From assembly GCF_900111675.1 (NCBI RefSeq), contig NZ_FOHO01000005.1:124001-188000 (forward strand): DNA of 64,000 nt, read 5' to 3'. A program made the translations under genes and the position numbers. How positions within the stretch are numbered: position 1 is the stretch's first letter; every line of letters begins with the position of its first letter. The DNA comes from Paracoccus homiensis. GTDB taxonomy: Bacteria > Pseudomonadota > Alphaproteobacteria > Rhodobacterales > Rhodobacteraceae. Below the pieces are notes generated by a model. The model worked only from the letters and a program-made list of their open reading frames with translations. It did not search any database and was not told the origin of the DNA. Shown here piece after piece: positions 27,425 to 35,815 of the stretch.

Positions 27425-27973
27425 ATGCTGCGTTCCGCCCTGCTTTATACGGCGCTTCTTATCGGTGCAAACACCGCCTTCGCGGGCGAGGTGGACTGGG
27501 ACGCCGCAAAATCGGCAGGTTTGGCCAAACTTGTGCCCTCGACCGACGCGCCCGCCCTGCCCGACACCGTCTTTACCGATCCCGAAGGCAATGAATTCAC
27601 CCTGGCCGATTACGAAGGTCAGGTGGTTCTGCTGAACTTCTGGGCGACATGGTGCGCGCCCTGCCGCGAAGAAATGCCCGCGCTGGACGAATTGCAGGCC
27701 GAACTGGGCGGCGACGATTTTCAGGTCGTGACCATCGCCACTGGCCGGAACGCCCCTGAAAAGATCGCGGAATTCTTTGATGAAACCGGCGTTACCAACC
27801 TGCCGACGCTGCTGGACCCGAAACAGCAATTGTCGCGTCAGATGGGTGTGGTCGGCCTGCCGGTCACCGTGCTGATCGACCGCGACGGCACCGAGGTCGC
27901 CCGCCTGCTGGGCGACGCCGACTGGGCCAGCGACGCCGCCAAGGACGTTATCCGCCAGATGACAGCCGACTGA
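27425..27973 (+). CDS. TlpA-like periplasmic thiol:disulfide oxidoreductase
   Basis: The 182-residue protein has a signal peptide ([15 protein letters not shown], cleavage near AFAGE) and a thioredoxin fold with active site WCAPC (Cys77, Cys80) in [17 protein letters not shown], plus the cis-Pro loop GLPVTVLID. TlpA/ResA-like proteins reduce disulfides in apocytochrome c or CuA assembly in the periplasm; the client here is unknown. GGAGG precedes the ATG. Its 3' end overlaps the convergent tag gene by 26 bp. Confidence 0.9.
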   Translation: MLRSALLYTALLIGANTAFAGEVDWDAAKSAGLAKLVPSTDAPALPDTVFTDPEGNEFTLADYEGQVVLLNFWATWCAPCREEMPALDELQAELGGDDFQVVTIATGRNAPEKIAEFFDETGVTNLPTLLDPKQQLSRQMGVVGLPVTVLIDRDGTEVARLLGDADWASDAAKDVIRQMTAD

Positions 27974-28526
27974 CCTCGGCATGGCGCGGGCAGGTCGTGA
28001 TGTGATCATTGACCATGCCCGTCGCCTGCATGAAGGCGTAGGTGATCACCGGCCCACAGAATGTGAAGCCCCGTTTTTTCAATGCCTTGGACATGGCTGC
28101 GGATTCGGCGGTGTCGGTCGGGACCTGCCCCATCCCGGCAAAGTCGTTCTGGATCGGCTGGCCACCGACAAAGGACCACAGCCAGGGCGCAAAGCCTTCG
28201 TTCCCTTCGATTTCCAGAAACAGCCGCGCGCCTTTGACAGTGCCGGCGATCTTGCCGCGATGCCGGATGATTCCCGGATTGGTCAGCGCCTTGGCGATTC
28301 GGTCCTCGTCCCAGCGGGCGACGCGTTCAGGATCGAAACCCTCGAACTCTTCGCGAAAGGCGTCGCGCTTGCGCAGGATGGTGATCCAGCTCAGCCCCGC
28401 CTGAAACCCATCCAGGACAAGTTTTTCCCATAAGGCACGGGAATCCCACTCGGGTACGCCCCATTCGGTGTCGTGATAGGCCACATATAGCGGGTCGGTC
28501 CCGCACCACGAACATCTGCCGATCAT
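27948..28526 (-). CDS. tag: DNA-3-methyladenine glycosylase I
   Basis: Tag excises 3-methyladenine from alkylated DNA. The 192-residue protein has the family N-terminus RCSWCGTDPLYVAYHDTEWG with zinc ligands (Cys and His), WITILRKRDAFREEF, and the C-terminal GMVNDHITTCPRH that completes the zinc site. The family is distinct from AlkA. It overlaps tlpA tail-to-tail and is divergent from the EAL gene across 109 bp. Confidence 0.95.
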   Translation of the reverse strand: MIGRCSWCGTDPLYVAYHDTEWGVPEWDSRALWEKLVLDGFQAGLSWITILRKRDAFREEFEGFDPERVARWDEDRIAKALTNPGIIRHRGKIAGTVKGARLFLEIEGNEGFAPWLWSFVGGQPIQNDFAGMGQVPTDTAESAAMSKALKKRGFTFCGPVITYAFMQATGMVNDHITTCPRHAEVSRLSSGG

Positions 28527-28635
28527 GATCTGTTAACCCTGAGTCCAGAAAATCCTGCGCATTTACCGGAAATTAGGCGAATATGCCCAAAGTGCAACAA
28601 AAGCCACCTGACCACCACCGACGACGAGGCCCGCT

Positions 28636-29451
28636 GTGAGCGATGGTACCCCCCCGAAAGGCTCTCCGCTGGATTTTGCGATGACCGAGCAGACCCGCAT
28701 CACGCTGCCCACCGTGCGCGCAGCCGTTGAAAAGGGAAATGGCGTTCTGGCCTATCAGCCCATCGTGCAGGCGCAGAACACGAAACGGCCCGCCTTCTAT
28801 GAAGGACTGATCCGCATCATCGACGATACCGGCCGCATCGTGCCGCTGCGCGACTTCATGCCCGTCGCGGAACAGACCGAACTGGGTCGTCAGATCGACT
28901 GCATGTCATTGTCGCTTGGCCTGAAATCGCTGGCCGAGGATCCGACGCTGCGCCTGTCCATCAACATGTCCGCCCGCTCGATCGGCTATCCCGACTGGAT
29001 GCGGATCCTGCGCGAAGGTCTGGCAGACGATCCCTATCTGGGCGAAAGGCTGATCCTGGAAATCACCGAATCTTCAGCGATGGGCATGCCGGATCTGGTC
29101 AACCAGTTCATGCGCGAGGTGCAGCGCTATGGTGTCAGCCTGGCCCTGGACGATTTCGGCGCCGGCTATACTTCGTTCCGCTATCTTCGCGACTTCTGCT
29201 TTGACATGATCAAGATCGACGGGCAGTTCATCCGCGAAATTTCCGAGCATCCCGACAATCAGGTGCTGACACGGGCCCTGCAATCCATCGCGCATCATTT
29301 CGACATGTTCACGGTCGCTGAATCGGTGGAAACGGCAGATGATGCCGCGTTCCTGATCGACATGGGCGTCGATTGCCTGCAGGGCTATTACTTCGGCGCG
29401 CCGACCATCGCCCCGCCATGGAAATCGCCGCCGTCGCTGGCCCATCGCTGA
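28636..29451 (+). CDS. Stand-alone EAL-domain cyclic-di-GMP phosphodiesterase
   Basis: The 271-residue protein is almost only an EAL domain (about 25-258), with no GGDEF, receiver or membrane segment. The metal and catalytic residues of active enzymes are present: Glu56 in YEGLIR (EGL instead of EAL), Asn110, Glu142 in LEITE, Asp172-Asp173 in DDFGAG, Lys193, Glu229 in AESVE and Gln249 in LQGYYFG. It should hydrolyse c-di-GMP to pGpG in the cytosol. The start is GTG with GAGG six bases upstream. No neighbouring cyclase indicates which process it controls. Confidence 0.9.
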   Translation: MSDGTPPKGSPLDFAMTEQTRITLPTVRAAVEKGNGVLAYQPIVQAQNTKRPAFYEGLIRIIDDTGRIVPLRDFMPVAEQTELGRQIDCMSLSLGLKSLAEDPTLRLSINMSARSIGYPDWMRILREGLADDPYLGERLILEITESSAMGMPDLVNQFMREVQRYGVSLALDDFGAGYTSFRYLRDFCFDMIKIDGQFIREISEHPDNQVLTRALQSIAHHFDMFTVAESVETADDAAFLIDMGVDCLQGYYFGAPTIAPPWKSPPSLAHR

Positions 29452-29633
29452 CCGATCGTCCCATCTGATCCGTTCCAGTCCTTCGATCTGCCCGGCCTGC
29501 CGCGCTTTTCGTCATCTGCGAAAAGATTGTGACAGCGGCAGCCGCAACCTGCGATTGGCTTGACGTCGGGGCACGAAACCGCATTCTGGCTGCGACCTGC
29601 CGCCAATTCGGCAGCGATGGGAAGGAGCCCGAC

Positions 29634-30806
29634 ATGACCAAAGCCGTTATCGTATCCGCCGCCCGCACCCCGGTGGGCAGCTTTCTTGGATCATTCGCCA
29701 ATGTGCCAGCGCATGATCTTGGTGCCGCGGTCCTGAAAGAGGTCGTCGCCCGCGCAGGTGTCGACCCCGCAGAAGTCAGCGAAACCATTCTGGGGCAGGT
29801 TCTGACCGCCGCGCAGGGCCAGAACCCCGCCCGTCAGGCCCATATCAATGCCGGCCTGCCGCAGGAATCGGCGGCCTGGCTGATCAATCAGGTTTGCGGT
29901 TCGGGCCTGCGGGCCGTCGCGCTGGCCGCGCAGCAGGTGATGCTGGGTGATGCGCAGATCGTTCTGGCCGGTGGTCAGGAAAGCATGTCGCTGGCCACCC
30001 ACGCCGCCTATCTGCGCGCGGGTCAGAAAATGGGCGACATGAAGATGATCGACACCATGATCCGCGATGGCCTGTGGGACGCGTTCAACAACTACCACAT
30101 GGGTCAGACGGCTGAAAACGTGGCGGAAAAATGGTCGATCTCGCGGGATCAGCAGGATGAATTCGCCGTCGCCTCGCAGAACAAGGCCGAAGCCGCGCAG
30201 AAGGAAGGCCGCTTCGACGACGAGATCGTCGCCTATACCGTCAAGGGTCGCAAGGGCGACACCATCGTCGACAAGGATGAATATATCCGCCACGGCGCCA
30301 CGATCGAAGCGATGCAGAAACTGCGTCCGGCCTTTACCAAGGACGGCTCGGTCACGGCGGCCAACGCCTCGGGCCTGAATGACGGCGCGGCTGCCGTCAT
30401 GGTGATGTCGGAAGACGAGGCAAACCGCCGCGGCCTGACGCCGCTGGCGCGCATCGCATCCTATGCCACCGCCGGTCTGGACCCCGCGATCATGGGAACC
30501 GGCCCGATCCCGGCCAGCCGCAAGGCGCTGGAAAAGGCCGGCTGGGCCGTGGGCGATCTGGATCTGGTCGAGGCGAACGAAGCCTTTGCCGCACAGGCCT
30601 GTGCCGTGAACAAGGACATGGGCTGGGATCCGTCCATCGTGAACGTCAACGGTGGCGCGATCGCCATCGGTCACCCGATCGGTGCCTCGGGCTGCCGCGT
30701 GCTGAACACGCTGCTGTTCGAAATGAAGCGTCGCGATGCCAAGAAGGGTCTGGCGACGCTGTGCATCGGCGGCGGCATGGGCGTTGCCATGTGTCTGGAA
30801 CGTTAA
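29634..30806 (+). CDS. phaA: Acetyl-CoA C-acetyltransferase (beta-ketothiolase)
   Basis: PhaA condenses two acetyl-CoA to acetoacetyl-CoA for polyhydroxybutyrate synthesis and for the ethylmalonyl-CoA pathway. The 390-residue biosynthetic thiolase has the acyl-carrying Cys88 in NQVCGSG, His347 in GHPIGASG and Cys377 in LCIGGGMG. The ATG at 29634 has GAAGGAG six bases upstream. phaB follows 85 bp downstream, past a stable hairpin, forming the classical phaA-phaB pair. PHA synthase and phasin genes are not in the window. Confidence 0.95.
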   Translation: MTKAVIVSAARTPVGSFLGSFANVPAHDLGAAVLKEVVARAGVDPAEVSETILGQVLTAAQGQNPARQAHINAGLPQESAAWLINQVCGSGLRAVALAAQQVMLGDAQIVLAGGQESMSLATHAAYLRAGQKMGDMKMIDTMIRDGLWDAFNNYHMGQTAENVAEKWSISRDQQDEFAVASQNKAEAAQKEGRFDDEIVAYTVKGRKGDTIVDKDEYIRHGATIEAMQKLRPAFTKDGSVTAANASGLNDGAAAVMVMSEDEANRRGLTPLARIASYATAGLDPAIMGTGPIPASRKALEKAGWAVGDLDLVEANEAFAAQACAVNKDMGWDPSIVNVNGGAIAIGHPIGASGCRVLNTLLFEMKRRDAKKGLATLCIGGGMGVAMCLER

Positions 30807-30815
30807 GCCAAAAAC

Positions 30816-30840
30816 CTGCGCGCAATTATGTTGCGCGCAG
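30816..30840 (+). terminator. 10-bp hairpin between phaA and phaB
   Basis: A perfect inverted repeat (ctgcgcgcaa / ttgcgcgcag, loop ttatg) starts nine bases after the phaA stop and is followed by AGATTTACTT. Without a true T-run it may be a weak terminator or an mRNA processing/stability element that sets the phaA:phaB ratio. Confidence 0.6.
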
Positions 30841-30891
30841 AGATTTACTTGAATAGCAATGTTTCAGCACTATCAACGACACGGAGGGGAC

Positions 30892-31614
30892 ATGTCGAAA
30901 GTTGCATTGGTCACAGGCGGATCGCGCGGAATTGGCGCCGCCATCTCGAAGGCCCTGAAGGACGCAGGCTACACCGTTGCCGCAAATTATGCGGGCAATG
31001 ACGAGGCCGCAAAGGCCTTTACCGACGAAACCGGGATCAAGACCTACAAATGGTCGGTCGCCGATTACGATGCCTGCGCCGCGGGCATCAAGCAGGTGGA
31101 AGAGGAACTTGGCCCCATCGCGGTTCTGGTCAACAACGCCGGGATCACCCGCGACGCGCCTTTCCACAAGATGACGCCGCAGCAGTGGAAAGAGGTCATC
31201 GACACCAACCTGTCGGGCATCTTCAACATGACCCACCCGCTGTGGCCGGGGCTGCGCGACCGCAAATTCGGCCGCATCATCAATATCAGCTCGATCAACG
31301 GGCAAAAGGGTCAGTTCGCACAGGCCAACTATTCCGCGGCCAAGGCCGGCGATCTGGGCTTTACCAAGGCACTGGCCCAGGAAGGCGCACGCAACAACAT
31401 CACCGTCAACGCGATCTGCCCCGGCTATATCGCGACCGAGATGGTGATGGCGGTGCCGGAAAAGGTGCGCGAATCGATCATCGCCCAGATCCCGGTCGGC
31501 CGACTGGGTGAGCCCGAGGAAATCGCCCGCTGCGTGGTGTTCCTGGCATCCGATGATGCAGGCTTCGTCACCGGCGCGACCATCAGCGCGAATGGCGGTC
31601 AGTATTTCGCCTGA
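30892..31614 (+). CDS. phaB: Acetoacetyl-CoA reductase
   Basis: PhaB reduces acetoacetyl-CoA to (R)-3-hydroxybutyryl-CoA with NADPH. The 240-residue short-chain dehydrogenase shows the cofactor motif TGGSRGIG (8-15), NNAG (81-84) and catalytic Ser134, Tyr147 and Lys151 (YSAAK). NYSAAKAGDLGFTKALAQEG and GYIATEMVMAVPE are characteristic of PhaB. The ATG at 30892 is preceded by GGAGGGG. A strong terminator follows. Confidence 0.95.
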   Translation: MSKVALVTGGSRGIGAAISKALKDAGYTVAANYAGNDEAAKAFTDETGIKTYKWSVADYDACAAGIKQVEEELGPIAVLVNNAGITRDAPFHKMTPQQWKEVIDTNLSGIFNMTHPLWPGLRDRKFGRIINISSINGQKGQFAQANYSAAKAGDLGFTKALAQEGARNNITVNAICPGYIATEMVMAVPEKVRESIIAQIPVGRLGEPEEIARCVVFLASDDAGFVTGATISANGGQYFA

Positions 31615-31636
31615 CACAAGCGACAAACCAAAGAAA

Positions 31637-31661
31637 AAGGCCCGCGCACTGCGCGGGCCTT
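31637..31661. terminator. Terminator after phaB
   Basis: A perfect 11-bp stem (aaggcccgcgc / gcgcgggcctt) with a three-base loop, preceded by five A and followed by TGTCTTGT. It separates phaB from the convergent YdcH-like gene and can work in both directions, better on the minus strand (T5). Confidence 0.85.
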
Positions 31662-31688
31662 GTCTTGTAAAAGGTCACCGTTCAACGA

Positions 31689-31853
31689 TCAGTGGGACAG
31701 CCGGGAAATTTCTTCCTTGATGCGCAGTTTTTCACGTTTCATTCGCGCAATATCCAGATCGCTTGCACCCGGACTTCTCTGTTCTTTTTCAACAGCATCC
31801 GAAAGCACCCGATGTTTGCGACGAAGTTCCTCTACGTGGGAAGTAACCGACAT
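31689..31853 (-). CDS. YdcH/DUF465 family small protein
   Basis: A 54-residue, highly charged helical protein (HVEELRRKHRVLSDAVEKEQ, then MKREKLRIKEEISRL) matching the DUF465/YdcH family, which probably forms a coiled coil. Function unknown. GGAGG lies five bases before the ATG at 31853, which fixes the start. It is separate from the downstream methyltransferase gene by about 60 bp on the same strand and ends before the phaB terminator. Confidence 0.85.
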   Translation of the reverse strand: MSVTSHVEELRRKHRVLSDAVEKEQRSPGASDLDIARMKREKLRIKEEISRLSH

Positions 31854-31912
31854 TGCGTCCTCCTCTGTGGTTTGGTCGAACACAGGGATTGCAGCACAGA
31901 ATCCCACGCCTG

Positions 31913-32671
31913 TCACGAAACTTTCGCAAACAGCCGCGTGAGATCGGCGCCGTCCCGCAGGACCGCGCGGGCCGCAGCGGAAAAGTCCTCGCCGTCACGT
32001 GTATGGCATGGGGCGTCATGCATGATGAACGGCGCCAAAAGACGCAGCGGCGCCCGCGCCCCCTTACGAGCGGTCACAAGCACGCGACCGGCCTCGCGCC
32101 CGGCCCGCGCGGCAATGGGCAGCACCGTGATCGCCCCTGCCCGACCCAGTAAAGCCGCGATCAACTGATCCAGCCGATCGGCGCGTTGGATCAGGGTCAG
32201 ACCGCCCGCAGGTTTCAGCCGGCGCAGCGCGGCATCGATCCAGCCATGCAGCGGCAGCCTCTCTTGCCGGGCGATCGTGCGATCCGCCGCGGGCCCCTGT
32301 GTGCCGGCCATGAAATATGGGGGATTGCTGATCACATGATCAAAGCTCGCGGCGCGCAGATCCGCAGGCGGTGACGACAGGTCACCAGTCAGCACCGTCA
32401 TCGACAGACCGTTTCGCGCTGCGTTCTGCCGGGCAAGGTTTGCGTAGCTGTCCTGCAATTCCAGCCCCGTCAGGACCAGCCCCGGCACGCGCGCCGCCAG
32501 GCACAGGCTGGCAACCCCGGCCCCGCAGCCAAGTTCCAGCACCGATTGCCCCGGTCGTGCCGCGCAGGCCGCCGCCAGCATCACGGCGTCCGCCCCCGAC
32601 CGATAGCCGCGCGCCGGTTGCAGGACGCGCAGCCGACCGTTCAGAAACCCGTCATCGCGCAACTCAGTCAT
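31913..32671 (-). CDS. TrmN6/YfiC-type SAM-dependent adenine methyltransferase
   Basis: The 252-residue protein has the SAM-binding motif VLELGCGAG (44-52) and the amino-methyltransferase motif NPPYF (116-120). The opening FLNGRLRVLQPARGYRSGADAVMLAA is typical of the tRNA(Val) A37 N6-methyltransferase family. The likely substrate is tRNA, but rRNA cannot be excluded. Its ATG overlaps the stop of the upstream DUF2007 gene by eight bases. Confidence 0.85.
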   Translation of the reverse strand: MTELRDDGFLNGRLRVLQPARGYRSGADAVMLAAACAARPGQSVLELGCGAGVASLCLAARVPGLVLTGLELQDSYANLARQNAARNGLSMTVLTGDLSSPPADLRAASFDHVISNPPYFMAGTQGPAADRTIARQERLPLHGWIDAALRRLKPAGGLTLIQRADRLDQLIAALLGRAGAITVLPIAARAGREAGRVLVTARKGARAPLRLLAPFIMHDAPCHTRDGEDFSAAARAVLRDGADLTRLFAKVS

Positions 32672-32873
32672 GCAATCCGGCCTCGCGCAGGATCGCGCGG
32701 GCCAGGAACTCGTCGCGATCCGCGACCATCAGCCGCCTTGGCAAGATCCCGATCGAACCTTCAAGAACGCTCATATGCTGATCCATTTCGAAGGCGGGAA
32801 TGCCTTCTTCGTCCAGAATGCTGACGGCATGGGACAGACGGACCGGATCGGTGGTGCGCAAAAGCTCTTTCAT
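32664..32873 (-). CDS. DUF2007-family small protein
   Basis: A 69-residue protein starting MKELLRTTDPVRLSHAVSIL, with DEEGIPAFEMDQHMSVLEGSIG and a C-terminal DRDEFLARAILREAGL. This is the DUF2007 fold (a small ferredoxin-like domain, sometimes annotated as signal-transducing). Function unknown. It is coupled to the methyltransferase gene by an eight-base overlap. It is divergent from the polyprenyl synthase gene across 75 bp. Confidence 0.82.
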   Translation of the reverse strand: MKELLRTTDPVRLSHAVSILDEEGIPAFEMDQHMSVLEGSIGILPRRLMVADRDEFLARAILREAGLHD

Positions 32874-32948
32874 GGGCGAAACGATATGTGGCGGTTGCGC
32901 AATTGTCGATGGCATGGCAATGCGTTGGGCCAGAAACGGGGTGTGGGA

Positions 32949-33950
32949 ATGGGTGTGAACGAAAACGTCCTGAAACCGCTGGATCGGCTGTCGCAGGCCT
33001 TGGCTGGCGAAATGGAAGCGGTCAATGCGCTGATCCGTCAGCGGATGGCCAGCAAGCATGCGCCGCGCATCCCCGAGGTGACGGCCCATCTGGTCGAGGC
33101 CGGGGGCAAGCGCCTGCGCCCGATGCTGACCCTGGCCGCGGCCAAGCTGCTTGGCTATCCGGGCGATTACCACGTGCATCTGGCCGCGACGGTGGAATTC
33201 ATCCACACAGCCACGCTGCTACATGACGATGTGGTCGATGAAAGCCAGCAGCGGCGCGGTCGCCCGACGGCGAACCTTCTGTGGGACAACAAATCATCGG
33301 TTCTGGTCGGCGATTACCTGTTCGCCCGCAGCTTTCAGCTGATGGTCGAGCCGGGCAACCTTCGCACGCTGGAAATCCTGTCAAATGCCAGTGCGGTGAT
33401 CGCGGAAGGCGAGGTGCTGCAACTTAGCGCCGCGCAGGATCTTCGCACCGACGAGGCCATCTATCTGCAGGTCGTCCGGGGCAAGACCGCCGCGCTGTTT
33501 TCCGCCGCGACCGAGGTGGGCGGCGTCATCGCCGAGGCTTCGGAAGAACAGGTCCGTGCGCTGTTCGATTACGGCGATGCGCTGGGGATCGCGTTCCAGA
33601 TCGTGGACGATCTTCTGGATTACGGCGGTGCCACCGAAACCATCGGCAAGAATGTCGGCGATGATTTCCGCGAACGCAAGCTGACCCTGCCGGTGATCAA
33701 GGCCGTCGCCAAGGCCGATCAGGCCGAACGCGATTTCTGGACCCGCGTGATCGAAAAGGGCGATCAGCGCGACGGCGATCTGGAACATGCGCTGGATCTG
33801 CTGGCGCGTCACGGCGCGATGGATGCGGCGCGTGCCGATGCGCTGGACTGGGCGGGCCGTGCCAAATCGGCGCTGTCGGTCCTGCCGGAACATCCGATCC
33901 GCGACATGCTGTCCGATCTGGCCGATTTCGTGGTCAGCCGGGTCGCCTGA
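32949..33950 (+). CDS. All-trans polyprenyl diphosphate synthase (quinone side chain)
   Basis: The 333-residue prenyltransferase has both aspartate-rich motifs: DDVVD (93-97) in LLHDDVVDESQ and DDLLD (220-224) in QIVDDLLDYGG, with GGKRLRPML (52-60) binding IPP. Long-chain enzymes of this type make the octa- to decaprenyl tail of ubiquinone. Chain length cannot be read with certainty; Ala/Thr upstream of the first motif fits a long product. The start is the ATG at 32949; a GTG two codons later is possible. Confidence 0.92.
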   Translation: MGVNENVLKPLDRLSQALAGEMEAVNALIRQRMASKHAPRIPEVTAHLVEAGGKRLRPMLTLAAAKLLGYPGDYHVHLAATVEFIHTATLLHDDVVDESQQRRGRPTANLLWDNKSSVLVGDYLFARSFQLMVEPGNLRTLEILSNASAVIAEGEVLQLSAAQDLRTDEAIYLQVVRGKTAALFSAATEVGGVIAEASEEQVRALFDYGDALGIAFQIVDDLLDYGGATETIGKNVGDDFRERKLTLPVIKAVAKADQAERDFWTRVIEKGDQRDGDLEHALDLLARHGAMDAARADALDWAGRAKSALSVLPEHPIRDMLSDLADFVVSRVA

Positions 33951-33974
33951 ACCCACCCCACCAAAGACCGCATC

Positions 33975-34004
33975 AAGGGCGTCCGCGAACCGGGCGCCTT
34001 TTCC
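33975..34004 (+). terminator. Probable terminator after polyprenyl synthase gene
   Basis: aagggcg and cgcctt can pair around gtcc...ggg, followed by TTTTCC. The stem is imperfect, but position and T-run suit an intrinsic terminator for the plus-strand gene. Confidence 0.5.
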
Positions 34005-34035
34005 TTTGCCCGGTGACGGGGTCTGAAATGCGGAA

Positions 34036-34061
34036 GGGCGGGCCGATCGCTCGGCCCGCCC
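34036..34061. terminator. Strong hairpin before the amtB stop
   Basis: A perfect 11-bp stem (gggcgggccga / tcggcccgccc) with loop tcgc, between convergent genes. No T-run follows on the plus strand, and only scattered T on the minus strand. It probably ends the amtB transcript. Confidence 0.65.
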
Positions 34062-34089
34062 CTCTCCGGGAAGAGACTTTGTGTGCGGG

Positions 34090-35415
34090 TTATTTCGCCT
34101 GCACGAAGTCCGGATATGCTTCCATCCCCATCTCGGCGATATCGAGGCCGGTGATTTCGGCCTCCTTGTCGACACGGATACCGGTGGTCGCCTTCAGGAT
34201 GCTCCAGATGATGAAGCTGACGATGAAGGTGAACCCGCCGATGGCGACGACGCCGATGATCTGGGTGACAAAGCTGGTATCGGGGTTGGTTGCCGGAACG
34301 ATGATGGTGCCCCAGACACCGGCCACAAGGTGAACCGGAATGGCGCCGACGACATCGTCGATCTTCATCTTGTCCAGCATCGGGACCACGAACACCGCAA
34401 TCGCACCACCCACACCGCCGATCAGCAGCGACGCGAAGATCGAGGGGGTCAGCGGCTCGGCCGTGATCGAGACCAGACCGGCCAGCGCACCGTTCAGCAC
34501 CATGGTCAGGTCGATCTTGCCATACAGCAGCTGCGTGGTGATGACGGCGGCGATCGCACCGGCCGATGCGGCCATATTGGTGTTCACGAAGATCCGGCTG
34601 ACATCGGCGGCGTCATTAACCGATCCGATGGCCAGCTGCGAGGCGCCGTTGAAGCCGAACCAACCCAGCCACAGGATGAAGGTGCCAAGCGTGGCCAGCG
34701 CCAGGTTCGAGCCCGGCATCGGCTGCATGCGGCCATCGGCACGGTATTTGCCCGTCCGCGCCCCCAGCAGGATCGCACCGGCCAGCGCCGCGAAACCACC
34801 CGTGGCATGGACCAGCGTCGAACCTGCAAAATCCGAGAAGCCCATTTCCGACAGGAAGCCGCCGCCCCACTGCCAGCTGGCCTCGATGGGATAGATCACG
34901 CCGGTCAGGATCACGGTGAAGATCATGAAGGGCCACAGTTTGACACGCTCGGCCAGGGTGCCCGACACGATCGAGGCAGTGGTGGCGCAGAACATCAGCT
35001 GGAAGAAGAAGTCCGACCCGGCCGAATAGCCATCGTCGGCCACGCCCGAACCGACGGCGTCGATTCCCTTGGGGCTGAAGATCTCGCCGATGACGCCCGG
35101 CATGGTCCATTCGCCCGGATACATCAGGTTATAGCCAATCAGCCAGTACATGATGCCCGCGATCGCGAACAGCGACACGTTCTTGAACAGCTGCGTCGTC
35201 ACGTTCTTGGAGCGGACAAGCCCCGCTTCCAGCATGGCAAAGCCCGCCGCCATCCACATCACGAGGAAACCCCCGATCAGGAACAGCAGCGTGTTGAAGA
35301 TATACGCCACATCCGCGCTGACTGCGGGGGCCGCGTCCACCGGGGCGTCTTGCGCAAGGGCCGGCATGGCGGCCACCGTCGCAAGTGTCGCGATGATCGG
35401 GAAGGTCTTTCTCAT
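34090..35415 (-). CDS. amtB: Ammonium transporter AmtB
   Basis: AmtB conducts ammonium/ammonia across the inner membrane. The 441-residue protein has a cleaved signal peptide (MRKTFPIIATLATVAAMPALA) and eleven predicted membrane spans with family segments MLEAGLVRSKN, GSTLVHATGGFAAL and LGTFILWLGWFGFNGAS; the pore His lies in HATGG. The ATG at 35415 is preferred over a GTG three codons upstream because AGGTGG lies five bases before it. The partner PII gene glnK, usually adjacent, is absent on both sides. Confidence 0.94.
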   Translation of the reverse strand: MRKTFPIIATLATVAAMPALAQDAPVDAAPAVSADVAYIFNTLLFLIGGFLVMWMAAGFAMLEAGLVRSKNVTTQLFKNVSLFAIAGIMYWLIGYNLMYPGEWTMPGVIGEIFSPKGIDAVGSGVADDGYSAGSDFFFQLMFCATTASIVSGTLAERVKLWPFMIFTVILTGVIYPIEASWQWGGGFLSEMGFSDFAGSTLVHATGGFAALAGAILLGARTGKYRADGRMQPMPGSNLALATLGTFILWLGWFGFNGASQLAIGSVNDAADVSRIFVNTNMAASAGAIAAVITTQLLYGKIDLTMVLNGALAGLVSITAEPLTPSIFASLLIGGVGGAIAVFVVPMLDKMKIDDVVGAIPVHLVAGVWGTIIVPATNPDTSFVTQIIGVVAIGGFTFIVSFIIWSILKATTGIRVDKEAEITGLDIAEMGMEAYPDFVQAK

Positions 35416-35529
35416 GTCATCCACCTGTCTGCACTCGCAGCCGCCGCACGGCTGCCATCGGGCCTTTGATCGGCAATTCAGGGGGCGCGGGACAAGGCAA
35501 GGGCGGCTCTGCTGCCTGCGGAAACCTCA

Positions 35530-35543
35530 TTTGTCGCGACAAA
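35530..35543. promoter_or_regulatory. 14-bp perfect palindrome, possible operator
   Basis: TTTGTCGCGACAAA lies about 115 bp upstream of the amtB start and 270 bp upstream of the PBP gene. It differs from FNR-type boxes (TTG-N8-CAA) because only six bases separate TTG and CAA. The binding protein is unknown. Confidence 0.35.
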
Positions 35544-35727
35544 GGGCAGAAATGCCCGGTTTTGCCCAATCCATGCGCAAAGTTCGTTTCTGCGGCGCGG
35601 AAATTTGCCCCATCGCTAAGCAGGCCAGACGAATCTGCCCGTAAAAGTTGCGCGATGGCGGTTCGTGCCGGCCGAAAGCCGCCGACAGCGCGCATTTGCA
35701 CCAACAATCACGGATTGGTCAGGGCAA

Positions 35728-35756
35728 TTCCCTGCACGCAATTCTTCCTGTATAGT
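35728..35756 (+). promoter_or_regulatory. Candidate promoter of the PBP1A gene
   Basis: TTCCCT (35728-35733), 17 bases, then a good -10 TATAGT (35751-35756), leaving a leader of about 55 bases before the ATG at 35816. The -35 element is weak. Confidence 0.4.
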
Positions 35757-35815
35757 CTGGCGCAATTTGGCCGACGAAACCGGCTTCGGGCACCAGACAG
35801 GCAAAAGCAAACCGC

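Larger units (their letters stand above)
35416..35815. other. 400-bp divergent control region amtB / PBP1A
   Basis: No gene is seen. It contains a perfect 14-bp palindrome TTTGTCGCGACAAA (35530-35543), immediately followed by a small hairpin gggca-gaaa-tgccc (35544-35557). A candidate PBP promoter lies at 35728-35756. I could not find a sigma-54 site or clear NtrC half-sites for amtB by eye. Confidence 0.5.

Noticed and set aside
35530-35543. Palindrome as an FNR/NNR-type site
   Set aside because: TTG and CAA are separated by six bases, not eight.
35416-35815. Sigma-54 promoter for amtB
   Set aside because: No TGGCAC-N5-TTGC match was found on the relevant strand.
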